This document shows positions 7,390 through 18,086 of a stretch of DNA of 64,000 nt, one piece after another; positions within the stretch are counted from its first letter, which is position 1; each line of letters begins with the position of its first letter. The notes beneath the pieces are model-generated. The model ran no database searches. It was not told the origin of the DNA and worked only from the letters and a program-made list of their open reading frames with translations. The stretch spans positions 5,846,001 through 5,910,000 of the forward strand of contig NZ_CP049258.1 of assembly GCF_011046735.1 (NCBI RefSeq), given 5' to 3'. The stretch comes from Nordella sp. HKS 07 (GTDB lineage: Bacteria > Pseudomonadota > Alphaproteobacteria > Rhizobiales > Aestuariivirgaceae). The position numbers were made by a program, and so were the translations under genes.

Positions 7390-8442
7390 ATGGCGGTCAA
7401 GTCGGCCTATATCGCGAAGAAATCCCACAAGAATCAACCCCGGGGGGAAGCGAGGTCGGGTGAAACCGGCGACTTCTTCGACCGCGAAGAGGAGCTCCAG
7501 GCCTACCACGACATGTTGCTGATCCGCCGCTTCGAGGAGAAGGCCGGCCAGCTTTATGGCATGGGCTTCATCGGCGGCTTCTGCCACCTTTATATCGGCC
7601 AGGAGGCTGTCGTCGTCGGCATGCAGATGGCGCTGAAGGAGGGCGACCAGGTGATCACCTCCTATCGTGATCACGGCCATATGCTGGCGACCGGCATGGA
7701 TCCCAAGGGCGTGATGGCCGAGCTCACCGGCCGGCGCGGGGGCTATTCCAAGGGCAAAGGCGGCTCGATGCACATGTTCAGCCGCGAAAAGCAGTTCTTC
7801 GGCGGCCATGGCATCGTCGGCGCCCAGGTGCCGCTTGGCGCCGGTCTCGCTTTCGCCAACAAATATCGCGGCAACGACCATGTCTCGCTCACTTATTTCG
7901 GCGAAGGTGCCGCCAATCAGGGTCAGGTCTACGAGACGTTCAACATGGCCGCGCTATGGAAGCTGCCGGTCATCTTCATCATTGAGAATAACCGCTATGC
8001 CATGGGCACGGCGGTCACCCGCTCCGCCGCCAAGTCTGAGGAGCTGTTCAATCGCGGCTCGGTCTATGGCATTCCGGGCGAGCAGGTCGATGGCATGGAT
8101 GTGCGTGCCGTGCGCGCCGCCGGCGAGAAGGCGGTCGCTCACTGCCGGGACGGCAATGGCCCCTATATCCTTGAAATGATGACTTACCGCTATCGCGGCC
8201 ATTCGATGTCGGACCCGGCCAAATATCGCGCCAAGGAAGAAGTGCAGAAGATGCGCGAGGAGTCCGACCCGATCGAGCAGGTGAAGAAGCGCCTGATCGA
8301 GACCGGTGGCGCGAGCGAGGACGAGCTCAAGAAGATGGACGCCGAGATCCGCGCTATCGTCACGGAAGCCGCCGAATTCGCGCAGTCCGACCCCGAGCCC
8401 GATCCTTCCGAACTGTGGACGGACATTTATGTGAATGCGTGA
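7390..8442 (+). CDS. pdhA: Pyruvate dehydrogenase E1 component, alpha subunit
   Basis: E1 alpha decarboxylates pyruvate with thiamine diphosphate and, with E1 beta, passes the acetyl unit to the lipoyl arm of E2. The 350-residue product is full length. The thiamine-diphosphate motif starts GEGAANQG at 171 and ends IIENN at 201. RYRGHSMSDP near 265 corresponds to the active-site loop. The alpha-plus-beta E1 type is usual in alphaproteobacteria, unlike the single-chain AceE of enterics. GGAGAGG precedes the ATG. A small membrane-protein gene separates it from pdhB. Confidence 0.97.
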   Translation: MAVKSAYIAKKSHKNQPRGEARSGETGDFFDREEELQAYHDMLLIRRFEEKAGQLYGMGFIGGFCHLYIGQEAVVVGMQMALKEGDQVITSYRDHGHMLATGMDPKGVMAELTGRRGGYSKGKGGSMHMFSREKQFFGGHGIVGAQVPLGAGLAFANKYRGNDHVSLTYFGEGAANQGQVYETFNMAALWKLPVIFIIENNRYAMGTAVTRSAAKSEELFNRGSVYGIPGEQVDGMDVRAVRAAGEKAVAHCRDGNGPYILEMMTYRYRGHSMSDPAKYRAKEEVQKMREESDPIEQVKKRLIETGGASEDELKKMDAEIRAIVTEAAEFAQSDPEPDPSELWTDIYVNA

Positions 8443-8444
8443 TC

Positions 8445-8735
8445 ATGGGCGGACTCATCCATGTGGTGATGTTCGTGGGCGCGCTCACCGCTTACATCGC
8501 CTGGTCCATTGCGGGTCTCAGCGCTTTGTCGGTCGCGCGCCTTGCACCCAGGGGCGAGAAGCTCAGCTCGTATTTCGAGCTCGGCCGCTGGCGGTTCGCC
8601 ACGCTCGAAACGCGTCTGGGCGCCGCCGTGACTCCCCATCTCGTCCGCTATCGACGTGCCTTTCTGGTGTTCCTCGCCGCCATTTGCGCCATGATCGTAT
8701 TGGCGCTTTCGACCCTTTTCCTCAAGCCAGCCTGA
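8445..8735 (+). CDS. Small two-helix membrane protein between pdhA and pdhB
   Basis: The 96-residue product has a hydrophobic segment at about 5-27 and another at about 74-92 (FLVFLAAICAMIVLALSTLFL), separated by a basic loop with GRWRFATLETRL. No family is recognised. The ATG is two bases after the pdhA stop and pdhB follows after 26 bp, so it should be part of the pdh transcript. An inserted membrane gene at this spot is not part of the usual complex, and any role in it is unknown. Confidence 0.65.
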   Translation: MGGLIHVVMFVGALTAYIAWSIAGLSALSVARLAPRGEKLSSYFELGRWRFATLETRLGAAVTPHLVRYRRAFLVFLAAICAMIVLALSTLFLKPA

Positions 8736-8761
8736 TCTGAGCTTTTCTGGAGACGTGATCC

Positions 8762-10138
8762 ATGCCGAATATCCTCATGCCAGCGCTTTCTCCCACCATG
8801 GAGGAAGGTAAGCTCGCCAAATGGCTCAAAAAGGTAGGTGACAGCGTCAAATCCGGCGACGTCATCGCTGAGATCGAAACCGACAAGGCGACGATGGAAG
8901 TCGAAGCCGTCGACGAGGGCAAGCTCACCGAGATCCTGGTGCCGGAAGGCACCGAGAATGTGAAGGTCAATACGCCGATCGCCGTGATCCTGGGCGAGGG
9001 CGAGGCGGCTCCAGCACCCGTGGCGAAGCCAGCCGAAGCCGCGCCTGCCGAGAAGCCGGCCGCGGCCCCCAAGGCGGAAGCCAGGAGCGAGGCGCCGGCC
9101 GCTCCCGCTATTGCCTCTTCATCGCTTCGCGATCCGGAAGTGCCGGAAGGCACCGAGATGGTCCAGATGACGGTGCGCGAGGCGCTGCGTCTGGCGATGT
9201 CGGATGAGATGCGCCGCGACAAGGACGTCTTCCTCATGGGCGAGGAGGTCGGCCAGTATCAGGGCGCCTACAAGATCAGCCAGGGCATGCTCGACGAATT
9301 CGGACCCGAGCGCGTCATCGACACGCCGATCACCGAGCACGGCTTCACCGGCATCGCGGTGGGCGCCGGCTTTGCCGGGCTCAAGCCGATCGTCGAATTC
9401 ATGACCTTCAACTTCGCCATGCAGGCGATGGACCATATCATCAACTCCGCCGCCAAGACGCTGTACATGGCGGGCGGCCAGATGGGCTGCTCGATCGTGT
9501 TCCGCGGTCCCAATGGTGCGGCGGCCCGCGTCGCCGCCCAGCACAGCCAGGACTATGCCGCCTGGTATTCGAGCGTGCCGGGCCTCAAGGTGGTGATGCC
9601 CTATACGGCGGCGGACGCGCTCGGCCTGATGAAATCCGCCATCCGCGATCCGAACCCGGTCATCTTCCTCGAAAACGAGATCCTTTATGGCAAGAGCTTC
9701 GAGGTGCCGAAGGTCGAGGACTGGATCGTGCCGATCGGCAAGGCGAAAGTCGCCCGTCCGGGCAAGCATGTGACGATCGTCTCCTTCGGCATCGGCATGA
9801 CATACGCCCTGGGCGCTGCCGACAAGCTCGCCGCCGACGGCATCGAAGCCGAAGTGATCGATCTTCGGACCATCCGGCCGATGGATATCGCAACCGTCGT
9901 CGAGAGCGTGAAGAAGACCAATCGTTGCGTCACCGTCGAGGAGGCCTGGCCGCAATGTTCGGTCGGCTCCGAGATCGCCGCGCAATTGATGACGCATGCT
10001 TTCGATTATCTCGACGCGCCGGTGGCGCGGGTGAACGGCAAGGACGTGCCGATGCCCTATGCCGCCAATCTGGAAAAGCTCGCGCTGCCCAATGTGGACG
10101 ACGTCGTCCAGGCCGCGAAATCGGTGCTGTACGTCTAG
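8762..10138 (+). CDS. pdhB: Pyruvate dehydrogenase E1 component, beta subunit with N-terminal lipoyl domain
   Basis: The 458-residue chain starts with a biotinyl/lipoyl domain (about 1-80) carrying the modifiable Lys42 in [10 protein letters not shown]. An Ala/Pro-rich linker (about 82-125) follows, then a normal E1 beta (about 135-458) with [12 protein letters not shown] and [16 protein letters not shown] lipoyl domain on E1 beta is known from several alphaproteobacteria and gives the complex extra swinging arms. The lipoyl domain is very similar to that of PdhC just downstream, suggesting duplication. It pairs with PdhA and needs LipA (30.7 kb) for its cofactor. Confidence 0.96.
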   Translation: MPNILMPALSPTMEEGKLAKWLKKVGDSVKSGDVIAEIETDKATMEVEAVDEGKLTEILVPEGTENVKVNTPIAVILGEGEAAPAPVAKPAEAAPAEKPAAAPKAEARSEAPAAPAIASSSLRDPEVPEGTEMVQMTVREALRLAMSDEMRRDKDVFLMGEEVGQYQGAYKISQGMLDEFGPERVIDTPITEHGFTGIAVGAGFAGLKPIVEFMTFNFAMQAMDHIINSAAKTLYMAGGQMGCSIVFRGPNGAAARVAAQHSQDYAAWYSSVPGLKVVMPYTAADALGLMKSAIRDPNPVIFLENEILYGKSFEVPKVEDWIVPIGKAKVARPGKHVTIVSFGIGMTYALGAADKLAADGIEAEVIDLRTIRPMDIATVVESVKKTNRCVTVEEAWPQCSVGSEIAAQLMTHAFDYLDAPVARVNGKDVPMPYAANLEKLALPNVDDVVQAAKSVLYV

Positions 10139-10182
10139 GTCGAGGCTCGCAATGTTCGACGCCGTCACGAGTTGCATTCACC

Positions 10183-10267
10183 GTCACCCCGGCGCAAGCC
10201 GGGGCCCACTAAATTCTCTCCTCACGCACAAAGCTGCTCGATGGATCCCGGCTTTCGCCGGGATGAC
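10183..10267. repeat. Palindromic intergenic repeat (type A) between pdhB and pdhC
   Basis: About 85 bp bounded by the inverted ends GTCACCCCGGC and GCCGGGATGAC. Each end is itself a hairpin: CCCCGGC-gcaa-GCCGGGG and ATCCCGGC-tttc-GCCGGGAT. The internal GGGGCCCACTAAATTCT is nearly identical to one in the copy at 17586-17685. It lies inside the pdh operon, so it would be transcribed and folded in that mRNA. Confidence 0.8.
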
Positions 10268-10309
10268 GGCTGAGGGAAAACAACAGATTACTTGTAAGGG
10301 AGCGCGTTG

Positions 10310-11635
10310 ATGCCCACCAATATCCTCATGCCCGCGCTATCGCCCACGATGGAAAAGGGCAAGCTCGCCAAGTGGCTCAAGAAGGAAGGCGACAGCGTCA
10401 AGTCCGGCGACATCCTCGCCGAGATCGAGACCGACAAGGCGACGATGGAAGTCGAGGCCGTCGATGAAGGCGTCGTCGGCAAGATCCTGATCGCCGAAGG
10501 CACCGACGATGTGGCGGTCAACACGCCGATCGCAGTGCTTCTGGGCGAGGGCGAGAAAGCCTCCGACATCAAGGCGCAAGCAGCACCTGCCGCGCCGAAA
10601 CCAGCCGCTCCCGCAGCGGCTCCCGCGAGCCCAGCGACGGCAAAGGCGGAAGCGCCGGCCGCCAAACCTCAGGCAGCGGCACCCGCCGCGAAGACCAATG
10701 GCCAGGCTGGTGGGCGCGTCTTTGTCTCGCCGCTGGCGCGACGCATCGCCAGGGAGAAGGGCATCGACCTCGCCGGTCTCCAGGGTTCGGGTCCGCATGG
10801 GCGGATCGTGCTGAAGGACGTCGAGACCGCCAAGCCCGGCGCCAAGGCGCCGGCTGCCGCGGCGGCGGGCGCTCCCGCCCAGCTGGCCGCCCCCATGGCC
10901 GACGACGCCATCGTCAAGCTCTTCGAGCCGGGCTCCTTCGAGGTCGTGCCGCATGACGGCATGCGCAAGATCATCGCCTCGCGTCTCATGCAGGCGAAGC
11001 AGACCATCCCGCATTTCTATCTGACCATCACCTGCGATCTCGAAAATCTCCTCGGCGTGCGCGAGCGGCTCAATGCCCATGCGCCGCGCGACAAGGAGAA
11101 GAACCCGGCCTGGAAATTGTCGGTCAATGATTTTGTCATCAAGGCGATGGCGCTGGCGCTGCAGCGCGTGCCCGACGCCAATGCCACCTGGACCGAAGGC
11201 GGCATGCTGAAGCACAGGCATTCGGATGTCGGCGTCGCGGTGGCCATCGAGGGCGGCCTCTTCACGCCCGTCATCCGCAAGGCCGAGACCAAAACGCTGT
11301 CCGCCATCTCGCTCGAGATGAAGGATCTGGCAGCCCGCGCCAGGAAGCGCCGCCTCGCGCCGCATGAATATCAGGGCGGCACCACCGCCATCTCCAATCT
11401 CGGCATGTTTGGCATCGAGAATTTCTCCGCCGTGATCAACCCGCCGCATGCGACGATCCTGGCGGTCGGCGCCGGCGAGAAGAAGCCCGTCGTGGTCGGC
11501 GACAAGATCGAGATCCGCACCCAGATGATGTGTACGCTCTCGGTCGACCACCGTGTCGTCGACGGCGCCCTCGGCGCCCAGCTGTTGCAGGCCTTCAAGG
11601 TGCTCATCGAAGAGCCGGCGCTGATGATGGCGTAA
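10310..11635 (+). CDS. pdhC: Dihydrolipoamide acetyltransferase, E2 of pyruvate dehydrogenase
   Basis: E2 is the core of the complex and moves acetyl from lipoamide to CoA. The 441 residues show one lipoyl domain (1-80, Lys43), a long Ala/Pro linker, a peripheral-subunit binding domain at about 137-174 ([33 protein letters not shown]), and the catalytic domain with [14 protein letters not shown] near the C-terminus. ATG 10310 is preferred over TTG 10307 because AAGGGAG at 10297-10302 fits it. Only one lipoyl domain is on E2; PdhB carries the other. Confidence 0.97.
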   Translation: MPTNILMPALSPTMEKGKLAKWLKKEGDSVKSGDILAEIETDKATMEVEAVDEGVVGKILIAEGTDDVAVNTPIAVLLGEGEKASDIKAQAAPAAPKPAAPAAAPASPATAKAEAPAAKPQAAAPAAKTNGQAGGRVFVSPLARRIAREKGIDLAGLQGSGPHGRIVLKDVETAKPGAKAPAAAAAGAPAQLAAPMADDAIVKLFEPGSFEVVPHDGMRKIIASRLMQAKQTIPHFYLTITCDLENLLGVRERLNAHAPRDKEKNPAWKLSVNDFVIKAMALALQRVPDANATWTEGGMLKHRHSDVGVAVAIEGGLFTPVIRKAETKTLSAISLEMKDLAARARKRRLAPHEYQGGTTAISNLGMFGIENFSAVINPPHATILAVGAGEKKPVVVGDKIEIRTQMMCTLSVDHRVVDGALGAQLLQAFKVLIEEPALMMA

Positions 11636-11645
11636 GGGCGCCGCC

Positions 11646-12284
11646 GTGAAGAGCATCCTTGCTTTCGGGGACTCGCTCACCTGGGGCTTCAAGGCAGGCA
11701 GCTGGACACGTCATGCTTTCGAGGATCGCTGGCCGAATGTGCTGGCGGCGGGGCTCGATGGGAAGGCGCGCGTCATAGAGGAAGGCCAGAACGGCCGCAT
11801 GACGGTGCATGACGATCCCTATGTGCTCGAGAACCGCAGCGGCGCGGTGGCGCTGCCGATCGCGCTCTCGACCCATCAGCCACTCGATCTCGTGATCATC
11901 ATGCTGGGCACCAACGACCTCAAATGGGAAGGGCGCCAGCGCGCCTTCGAAGCGCGTCTCGGCATGGCGCGGCTCGTCGAGATCGTCCGCACTTTTGCCT
12001 ACAAGCCGGGCGGCACCGTGCCGCAGATCCTGCTGATGTCGCCGCCGCATCTCGGCAAGACCGAGGATGAGGATTTCGCCGGGTATTTCGAGCATGCCCT
12101 CGCCGAGTCGAAGAATCTCGGCGCCCAATATGCGAGGCTCGCCGGCGAGACGAATTGTTTTTACTTCGACGCAGCGAGCGTGGCGACGGCCGATCCGACC
12201 GACGGCGTGCATCTCGATGCGGCGAATACACGTGCCATCGGCACGGGCCTTGTGCCGGTGGTAAAGGAAATTCTGAGTTTGTGA
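11646..12284 (+). CDS. SGNH/GDSL-family hydrolase inside the pdh cluster
   Basis: The 212-residue protein has the SGNH blocks: FGDSLTWG near residue 7 (catalytic Ser), LGTNDLK in the middle (Asn block) and DGVHLD near the C-terminus (Asp/His). These enzymes hydrolyse esters or remove acyl groups. No signal peptide is seen, so it should act in the cytoplasm. GTG 11646 starts ten bases after the pdhC stop and lpdA follows after ten bases, so it is part of the operon. A GDSL gene at this position is common in rhizobia but its role beside pyruvate dehydrogenase is not established. Confidence 0.88.
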   Translation: MKSILAFGDSLTWGFKAGSWTRHAFEDRWPNVLAAGLDGKARVIEEGQNGRMTVHDDPYVLENRSGAVALPIALSTHQPLDLVIIMLGTNDLKWEGRQRAFEARLGMARLVEIVRTFAYKPGGTVPQILLMSPPHLGKTEDEDFAGYFEHALAESKNLGAQYARLAGETNCFYFDAASVATADPTDGVHLDAANTRAIGTGLVPVVKEILSL

Positions 12285-12294
12285 GGAGGGCCCC

Positions 12295-13734
12295 ATGGCC
12301 GATACGGAATTTGACATCATCATCATCGGCTCTGGCCCCGGCGGCTATGTGACCGCCATCCGCTCGGCCCAGCTTGGCTTCAAGACCGCCATTGTCGAGC
12401 GTGAGCATCTGGGCGGCATCTGCCTCAACTGGGGCTGCATTCCGACCAAGGCGCTGCTGCGCTCGGCCGAGATTTATCACTACATGCAGCATGCCAAGGA
12501 CTACGGCCTTTCCGCCGAGAAGGTCGGCTTTGACGCCAAGGCGGTGGTGCAGCGCTCGCGCGCCGTCTCCGGGCGCCTCAATATGGGTGTCGGCGGCTTG
12601 CTTAAGAAAAACAAGGTGCAGGTGATCTGGGGCGAAGCGAAGCTCGGCAAAGCGGGCGAGGTGATCGTCACCGATACGTCCAAGGCGCCGATGCAGCCGC
12701 AGCATGCGCCACCGCGCGGCACGATTGGGCCCGGCACCTACAAGGCCAAGCATATCATCATCGCCACCGGCGCCAGGCCCCGCGTGCTGCCCGGCCTCGA
12801 GCCCGACGGCAAGCTGGTCTGGACCTATTTCGAGGCCATGGTGCCGCCGGAGATGCCGAAGTCGCTTCTGGTCGTGGGCTCGGGCGCCATCGGGATCGAA
12901 TTCGCCTCTTTCTATCAGGCGATGGGCGTCGATGTGACAGTGGTCGAGATCGTTGACCAGATCATGCCGGTCGAGGATGCCGAGATCGCCAAGATTGCCC
13001 AGAAGCAACTTGAGAAGCGCGGACTCAAGATCAAGACCGGCGCCAAGGTGACGGCGCTGAAGAAGTCCGGCAATTCGGTGACGGCGACGATCGAGCAGGG
13101 TGGATCGAAGTCGGATCTCACTGTGGATCGCGTCATCTCAGCCGTCGGCGTCGTCGGTAATATCGAGAATCTCGGCCTCGAGGCCCTGGGTATCAAGACC
13201 GAGAAAGGCTGCATCGTTGCCGACGGTTACGGCCGCACCAATGTGCCGGGCATCTATGCCATCGGCGATGTGGCTGGTCCGCCGATGCTGGCGCACAAGG
13301 CCGAGCATGAAGGCGTCATCTGCGTCGAGAAGATCAAGGGCCTCGACGCTCATCCCATGGACAAGAACAAGATCCCGGGCTGCACCTATTGCCATCCCCA
13401 GGTCGCCTCCGTCGGCCTCACCGAAGCGAAGGCAAAGGCCGCCGGCCACGAAGTCAAGATCGGCCGCTTCCCCTTCCTGGCGAATGGCAAGGCCATTGCG
13501 CTCGGCGAGGATCAGGGCCTCGTCAAGACGATCTTCGACGCCAAGACCGGCCAGTTGCTCGGCGCGCATATGGTCGGCGCCGAAGTGACGGAACTGATCC
13601 AGGGCTTCGTGATCGCCATGGGCCTGGAGACGACGGAAGAGGAGCTGATCCACGCGGTCTTCCCGCATCCGACCCTTTCCGAAATGATGCATGAAAGCGT
13701 GCTCGACGCTTATGGCCGCGTCATTCACATGTGA
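12295..13734 (+). CDS. lpdA: Dihydrolipoamide dehydrogenase (E3)
   Basis: E3 reoxidises dihydrolipoamide with FAD and NAD+. The 479-residue protein has the N-terminal FAD motif IIGSGPGGYVTAI, the redox pair Cys43/Cys48 in GGICLNWGCIPTKAL, the NAD-binding VVGSGAIGIEFASFY, and the C-terminal HAVFPHPTLSEMMHE with the active His/Glu. An extra loop of about 15-20 residues (PMQPQHAPPRGTIGPG region) before the ATGARPR strand is a mark of the alphaproteobacterial Pdh-linked E3. It closes the pdh operon. lipA, which often follows it in rhizobia, is 17 kb away here. Confidence 0.97.
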   Translation: MADTEFDIIIIGSGPGGYVTAIRSAQLGFKTAIVEREHLGGICLNWGCIPTKALLRSAEIYHYMQHAKDYGLSAEKVGFDAKAVVQRSRAVSGRLNMGVGGLLKKNKVQVIWGEAKLGKAGEVIVTDTSKAPMQPQHAPPRGTIGPGTYKAKHIIIATGARPRVLPGLEPDGKLVWTYFEAMVPPEMPKSLLVVGSGAIGIEFASFYQAMGVDVTVVEIVDQIMPVEDAEIAKIAQKQLEKRGLKIKTGAKVTALKKSGNSVTATIEQGGSKSDLTVDRVISAVGVVGNIENLGLEALGIKTEKGCIVADGYGRTNVPGIYAIGDVAGPPMLAHKAEHEGVICVEKIKGLDAHPMDKNKIPGCTYCHPQVASVGLTEAKAKAAGHEVKIGRFPFLANGKAIALGEDQGLVKTIFDAKTGQLLGAHMVGAEVTELIQGFVIAMGLETTEEELIHAVFPHPTLSEMMHESVLDAYGRVIHM

Positions 13735-13754
13735 GCGATCCGCAGCATCCTATC

Positions 13755-13825
13755 GTCGTCCCGGCCTAAGCCGGGATGCACTGAAATCGTCAGTCGTTCG
13801 GGATCCCGACTTTCGTCGGGATGAC
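13755..13825. repeat. Palindromic intergenic repeat (type A-like) after lpdA
   Basis: Two short hairpins in tandem: TCCCGGC-ctaa-GCCGGGA and ATCCCGAC-tttc-GTCGGGAT, ending in GGGATGAC like the copies at 10183 and 17586. The middle part differs, so it is a related but diverged member. Placed right after lpdA, it may act as an mRNA 3' end or folding barrier. Confidence 0.7.
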
Positions 13826-13956
13826 GGACGAGTGTTAGCTGGCGGGAAACATGGCTGCACTGCCGAATTTGCAAAAGTGAGCCTCCGTTCCTAAGAAAGA
13901 ACAGTGCTAGCCTGAATCATCCCATTGTCGGGACTAGAGTTGCTGAGGAGTGCCGT

Positions 13957-15146
13957 ATGTCCGTACTTGCCGATATCTCGACCGAACTTGACGCCATCCG
14001 GGCGCAATCCTTGTGGAAGACCGAACGGCCGATCGTCTCGCCCCAGGACGGGCATATCAAGGTCATACGCGACGGCGCCCGCCATGAGGTGCTCAATTTC
14101 TGCGCCAACAACTATCTGGGCCTCGCCGATCATCCGGCGCTCATCGCGGCGGCGAAGGCGGCGATGGAGACCCACGGCCTCGGCATGGCCTCGGTGCGCT
14201 TCATCTGCGGGACGACCGATCTGCATCGCGAGCTCGAAGCCAAGATCGCCGATTATGTGCAGCAGGAAGACAGCATACTTTATGCCGCCTGTTTCGATGC
14301 CAATGGTGGCGTGTTTGAGCCTTTGTTCGGGGCCGAGGACGCCATCGTGTCGGACAGCCTCAACCATGCCTCGATCATCGACGGCATACGGCTCTCCAAG
14401 GCGAAGCGCTTCCGCTACCGCAACGGTGACATGAACGATCTCGAGGCACAGCTGAAAGCCGCGCGCGGCGAAGGCGCGCGCCGTGTCATCGTCGTGACGG
14501 ACGGCGTCTTCTCGATGGACGGCTATCTGGCGAAACTCGGCCAGATCAGGAAACTCGCCGACGCCCATGATGCCATGATCATGGTGGACGACTGTCATGC
14601 CACCGGCTTCATCGGTCCGCAGGGACGGGGAACGCCGGCGCGGGCCGGCATCAGCGTCGATATCATCACCGGCACGCTCGGCAAGGCGCTCGGCGGCTCG
14701 GCCGGCGGCTTCGTGGCCGCAGCGAAGCCCATCGTCGATCTCCTGCGCCAGCGCTCCAGACCCTATCTTTTCTCCAACGCGCTGCCGCCGCCGATCGTCG
14801 GTGCCGCCATCCCCGCCATCGATATGGCGAGACGCGGCGATGAACTGCGCAACGGACTTTTCGACAATGCAAGGCGGTTCCGCATCGCCATGAGCAAATC
14901 CGGCTTCAATCTGCTGCCCGGCGAGCATCCGATCATCCCAGTGATGCTGGGCGAGGCCAAACTCGCCCAGGACATGGCGGCAAAGCTCTATGAGCGGGGC
15001 ATCTATGTGACGGGCTTCTTCTATCCGGTGGTGCCGCAAGGTGCGGCCCGAATCCGCACCCAGATGTCGGCCGCCCATACGCCGCAGGATATTGACAAGG
15101 CCGCCGCGGCATTTACGGAAGTGGGCAAGGAACTCGGGGTGATCTG

Positions 15147-15147
<1 letters not shown>
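13957..15147 (+). CDS. kbl: Glycine C-acetyltransferase (2-amino-3-ketobutyrate CoA ligase)
   Basis: Kbl splits 2-amino-3-ketobutyrate with CoA into glycine and acetyl-CoA using pyridoxal phosphate. The 396-residue length matches the family. [61 protein letters not shown] and the PLP-Lys motif [14 protein letters not shown] are all present. GAGGAG precedes the ATG. The stop overlaps the tdh start by one base (TGATG), so the two enzymes of threonine breakdown are translationally coupled. Confidence 0.97.
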
Positions 15148-16175
<1,028 letters not shown>

Positions 16176-16194
16176 ACATGGCAGGGGACCGATT

Positions 16195-17196
16195 ATGCTG
16201 GTTGCTTATGGTACTGCCAATGGCTGCCTGACCGAGTTCCCCCAGTCGGACAAGCCGGTCATCCCGCCGGGCACAGTTTGGATAGATCTGGTCGAGCCGA
16301 CCCACACGGAGGAAGCCACCGTGGAGGAGGGGCTCGGCATCGACATTCCGACGCGCGAGGAATTGGCCGAGATCGAGGCGTCGAGCCGGCTCTATTCCGA
16401 GGACGGCGCCTTCTTCATGACCGCCAATCTGATCCGCCGGGGCGAGAACGATCGCCCTGAATCCTCGCCCGTCACCTTCATCATCAAGGAAAACCAGCTC
16501 GTCACCATCCGCTACCATCATCCGCAGGCCTTCCCGGTCTATGTGCGCCGGGCGATGAAGCCGCAGGTGACCTCGATGTCGGGCTGGGGCGTGCTGATCA
16601 GCCTCCTGGAAGCGGTGGTCGACCGGGCCGCCGACCATCTCGAGCGCGTCGGCACGATCGTCGATGAAACGTCGCGCCGGATCTTCGATTCCGATCGCCA
16701 TTCGCGTAATCGCCGCGTCCGCAAGAAGGCGCCCAATCTGCCGGAGCTCCTCGAGAAGATCGGCGAGGAAGGCGATTTCAATTCAAAGATGCGCGAGAGT
16801 CTCGTGTCGACCGGCCGCCTCGCCGCTTTCATGACGGCGATCATCGAGCCGAAGAAGCAGACGCGCGAGATGAAGGACCATCGCGCCCGTATCAAGATCC
16901 TGCAGCGCGATATCCTCTCGCTGACCGATCACGCCACATTCCTCTCGGGGAAGATCGCCTTCCTGCTCGATGCGGTGCTCGGCATGATCTCGATCGAGCA
17001 GAACGGCATCATCAAGATCTTCTCCGTCGCCGCCGTCGTGTTCCTGCCGCCCACCCTCGTGGCCAGCATTTATGGCATGAACTTCAACATCATGCCCGAG
17101 CTGAAATGGGAGTATGGCTATCCCCTGGCGATCGGACTGATGATTCTGTCGGCGATCCTTCCCTATGTCTATTTCAAACGCAAAGGTTGGTTATGA
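16195..17196 (+). CDS. corA: CorA-family divalent cation (magnesium) transporter
   Basis: The 333-residue protein has a large acidic cytoplasmic N-terminal part with the long helix region KEN...MKDHRARIKILQRDILSLTDHATFL, then two C-terminal membrane helices. The first ends in the pore signature YGMNFN (about 295). The short loop to the second helix has MPEL in place of the MPE/MNF-type loop. It should carry Mg2+ or Co2+ across the inner membrane as a pentamer. The stop overlaps the next start (ATGA), so it is coupled to the cupin gene. Confidence 0.93.
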   Translation: MLVAYGTANGCLTEFPQSDKPVIPPGTVWIDLVEPTHTEEATVEEGLGIDIPTREELAEIEASSRLYSEDGAFFMTANLIRRGENDRPESSPVTFIIKENQLVTIRYHHPQAFPVYVRRAMKPQVTSMSGWGVLISLLEAVVDRAADHLERVGTIVDETSRRIFDSDRHSRNRRVRKKAPNLPELLEKIGEEGDFNSKMRESLVSTGRLAAFMTAIIEPKKQTREMKDHRARIKILQRDILSLTDHATFLSGKIAFLLDAVLGMISIEQNGIIKIFSVAAVVFLPPTLVASIYGMNFNIMPELKWEYGYPLAIGLMILSAILPYVYFKRKGWL

Positions 17197-17546
17197 ACAA
17201 GCTCACGCTCATCAAAGGATCGGATCGCATCGCCTCGTCGGAGCTTGGTGAGGAATTCAAGGCGAATGAGCCGCAGGGCGAGCCCGTTGCGATGATCCGG
17301 TCCAAGGATTGGCGAGAGGGGCCGGATGCCGGCGTGTGGGAATGCACGCCGGGCAAGTGGAAGCGCGCCGTCAAAAATGCCGAATTCGCCCATTTCGTGA
17401 TGGGGCGCTGCCAGTTCCATCACGAGGACGGCACGGTGCTGGAGATCGCGGCGGGCGATGCGGTCTATTTCCCCGCCCATACGCGCGGTACCTGGAATGT
17501 GATCGAAACCGTGCGCAAGACGTATTTCCTGCTGCCGCTCGAATAG
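17193..17546 (+). CDS. Cupin-domain protein (DUF861/cupin_3 type)
   Basis: A 117-residue single-domain cupin. The pattern KWKRAVKNAEFAHFVMGRCQFHHEDGTVLEIAAGDAVYFPAHTRGTWNVIETVRKTYFLL matches the cupin_3 group, which includes ureidoglycine aminohydrolase-like and EutQ-like proteins. Metal ligands typical of classic cupins are only partly present. It begins inside the corA stop codon. The substrate cannot be told. Confidence 0.85.
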   Translation: MNKLTLIKGSDRIASSELGEEFKANEPQGEPVAMIRSKDWREGPDAGVWECTPGKWKRAVKNAEFAHFVMGRCQFHHEDGTVLEIAAGDAVYFPAHTRGTWNVIETVRKTYFLLPLE

Positions 17547-17585
17547 CGCGTGGGGCATGCTGATTTTTCACAATACCCCTCAACC

Positions 17586-17685
17586 GTCACCCCGACGCAA
17601 GTCGGGGCCTACTAAATTCTATCCATGCCGGCAGCACTTCCTGAGCTGCGTCCATTCAATGGCTTCCGGCATTCGCCGGGATGAC
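17586..17685. repeat. Palindromic intergenic repeat (type A) between the cupin gene and crcB
   Basis: About 100 bp with the ends GTCACCCCGAC and GCCGGGATGAC, the first end forming CCCCGAC-gcaa-GTCGGGG. The internal GGGGCCTACTAAATTCT differs by one base from the copy at 10183-10267. The 3' hairpin is CCGGC-attc-GCCGG. The element fills nearly the whole gap before crcB. Confidence 0.8.
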
Positions 17686-17708
17686 GAATTGAGTGTGAGG
17701 ATTGAGCC

Positions 17709-18086
17709 ATGGCGCTGACGTTGTGGATCGCGGCCGGCGGCGCCTTCGGCGCCACTTTGCGGCATTTCATGAATGTGCTGATCGGCCGGATCGCCGGTGA
17801 CAGCTTTCCCTGGCACACGATGCTGATCAACATATCGGGCTCCTTCGTGATGGGGCTCCTGATTTCGCTGATGGCGCTGCGCTGGAATGTCTCGAACGAG
17901 ATGCGCGCCTTCCTCACCACGGGCATTCTCGGCGGCTACACGACGTTCTCGGCATTCTCCCTCGATTTCGCCCTTCTGGTCGAGCGCAAGACCTATTATC
18001 TGGCTGGCGCTTATGCGCTGAGCTCAGTCGTCCTCTCGCTCGTGGCGATCTTTGCCGGCATGGCGTTCGCCAAGGTTTTCGCATGA
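17709..18086 (+). CDS. crcB: Fluoride channel CrcB (Fluc)
   Basis: The 125-residue protein has four membrane helices and the Fluc marks [11 protein letters not shown] (1st helix), [11 protein letters not shown] (Asn and polar track) and [15 protein letters not shown] (the Phe box and central sodium site). Fluc dimers export fluoride from the cytoplasm. No fluoride riboswitch core was recognised upstream, where the repeat lies instead. The stop overlaps the rluC start by four bases (ATGA). Confidence 0.95.
   Translation: MALTLWIAAGGAFGATLRHFMNVLIGRIAGDSFPWHTMLINISGSFVMGLLISLMALRWNVSNEMRAFLTTGILGGYTTFSAFSLDFALLVERKTYYLAGAYALSSVVLSLVAIFAGMAFAKVFA

Noticed and set aside
9119-10177. A 352-codon minus-strand frame over pdhB
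   Set aside because: Shadow of the E1 beta gene; no family pattern and no ribosome binding site.
17577-17708. Fluoride riboswitch before crcB
   Set aside because: The gap is filled by a type A palindromic repeat and the conserved core of the fluoride riboswitch could not be found.
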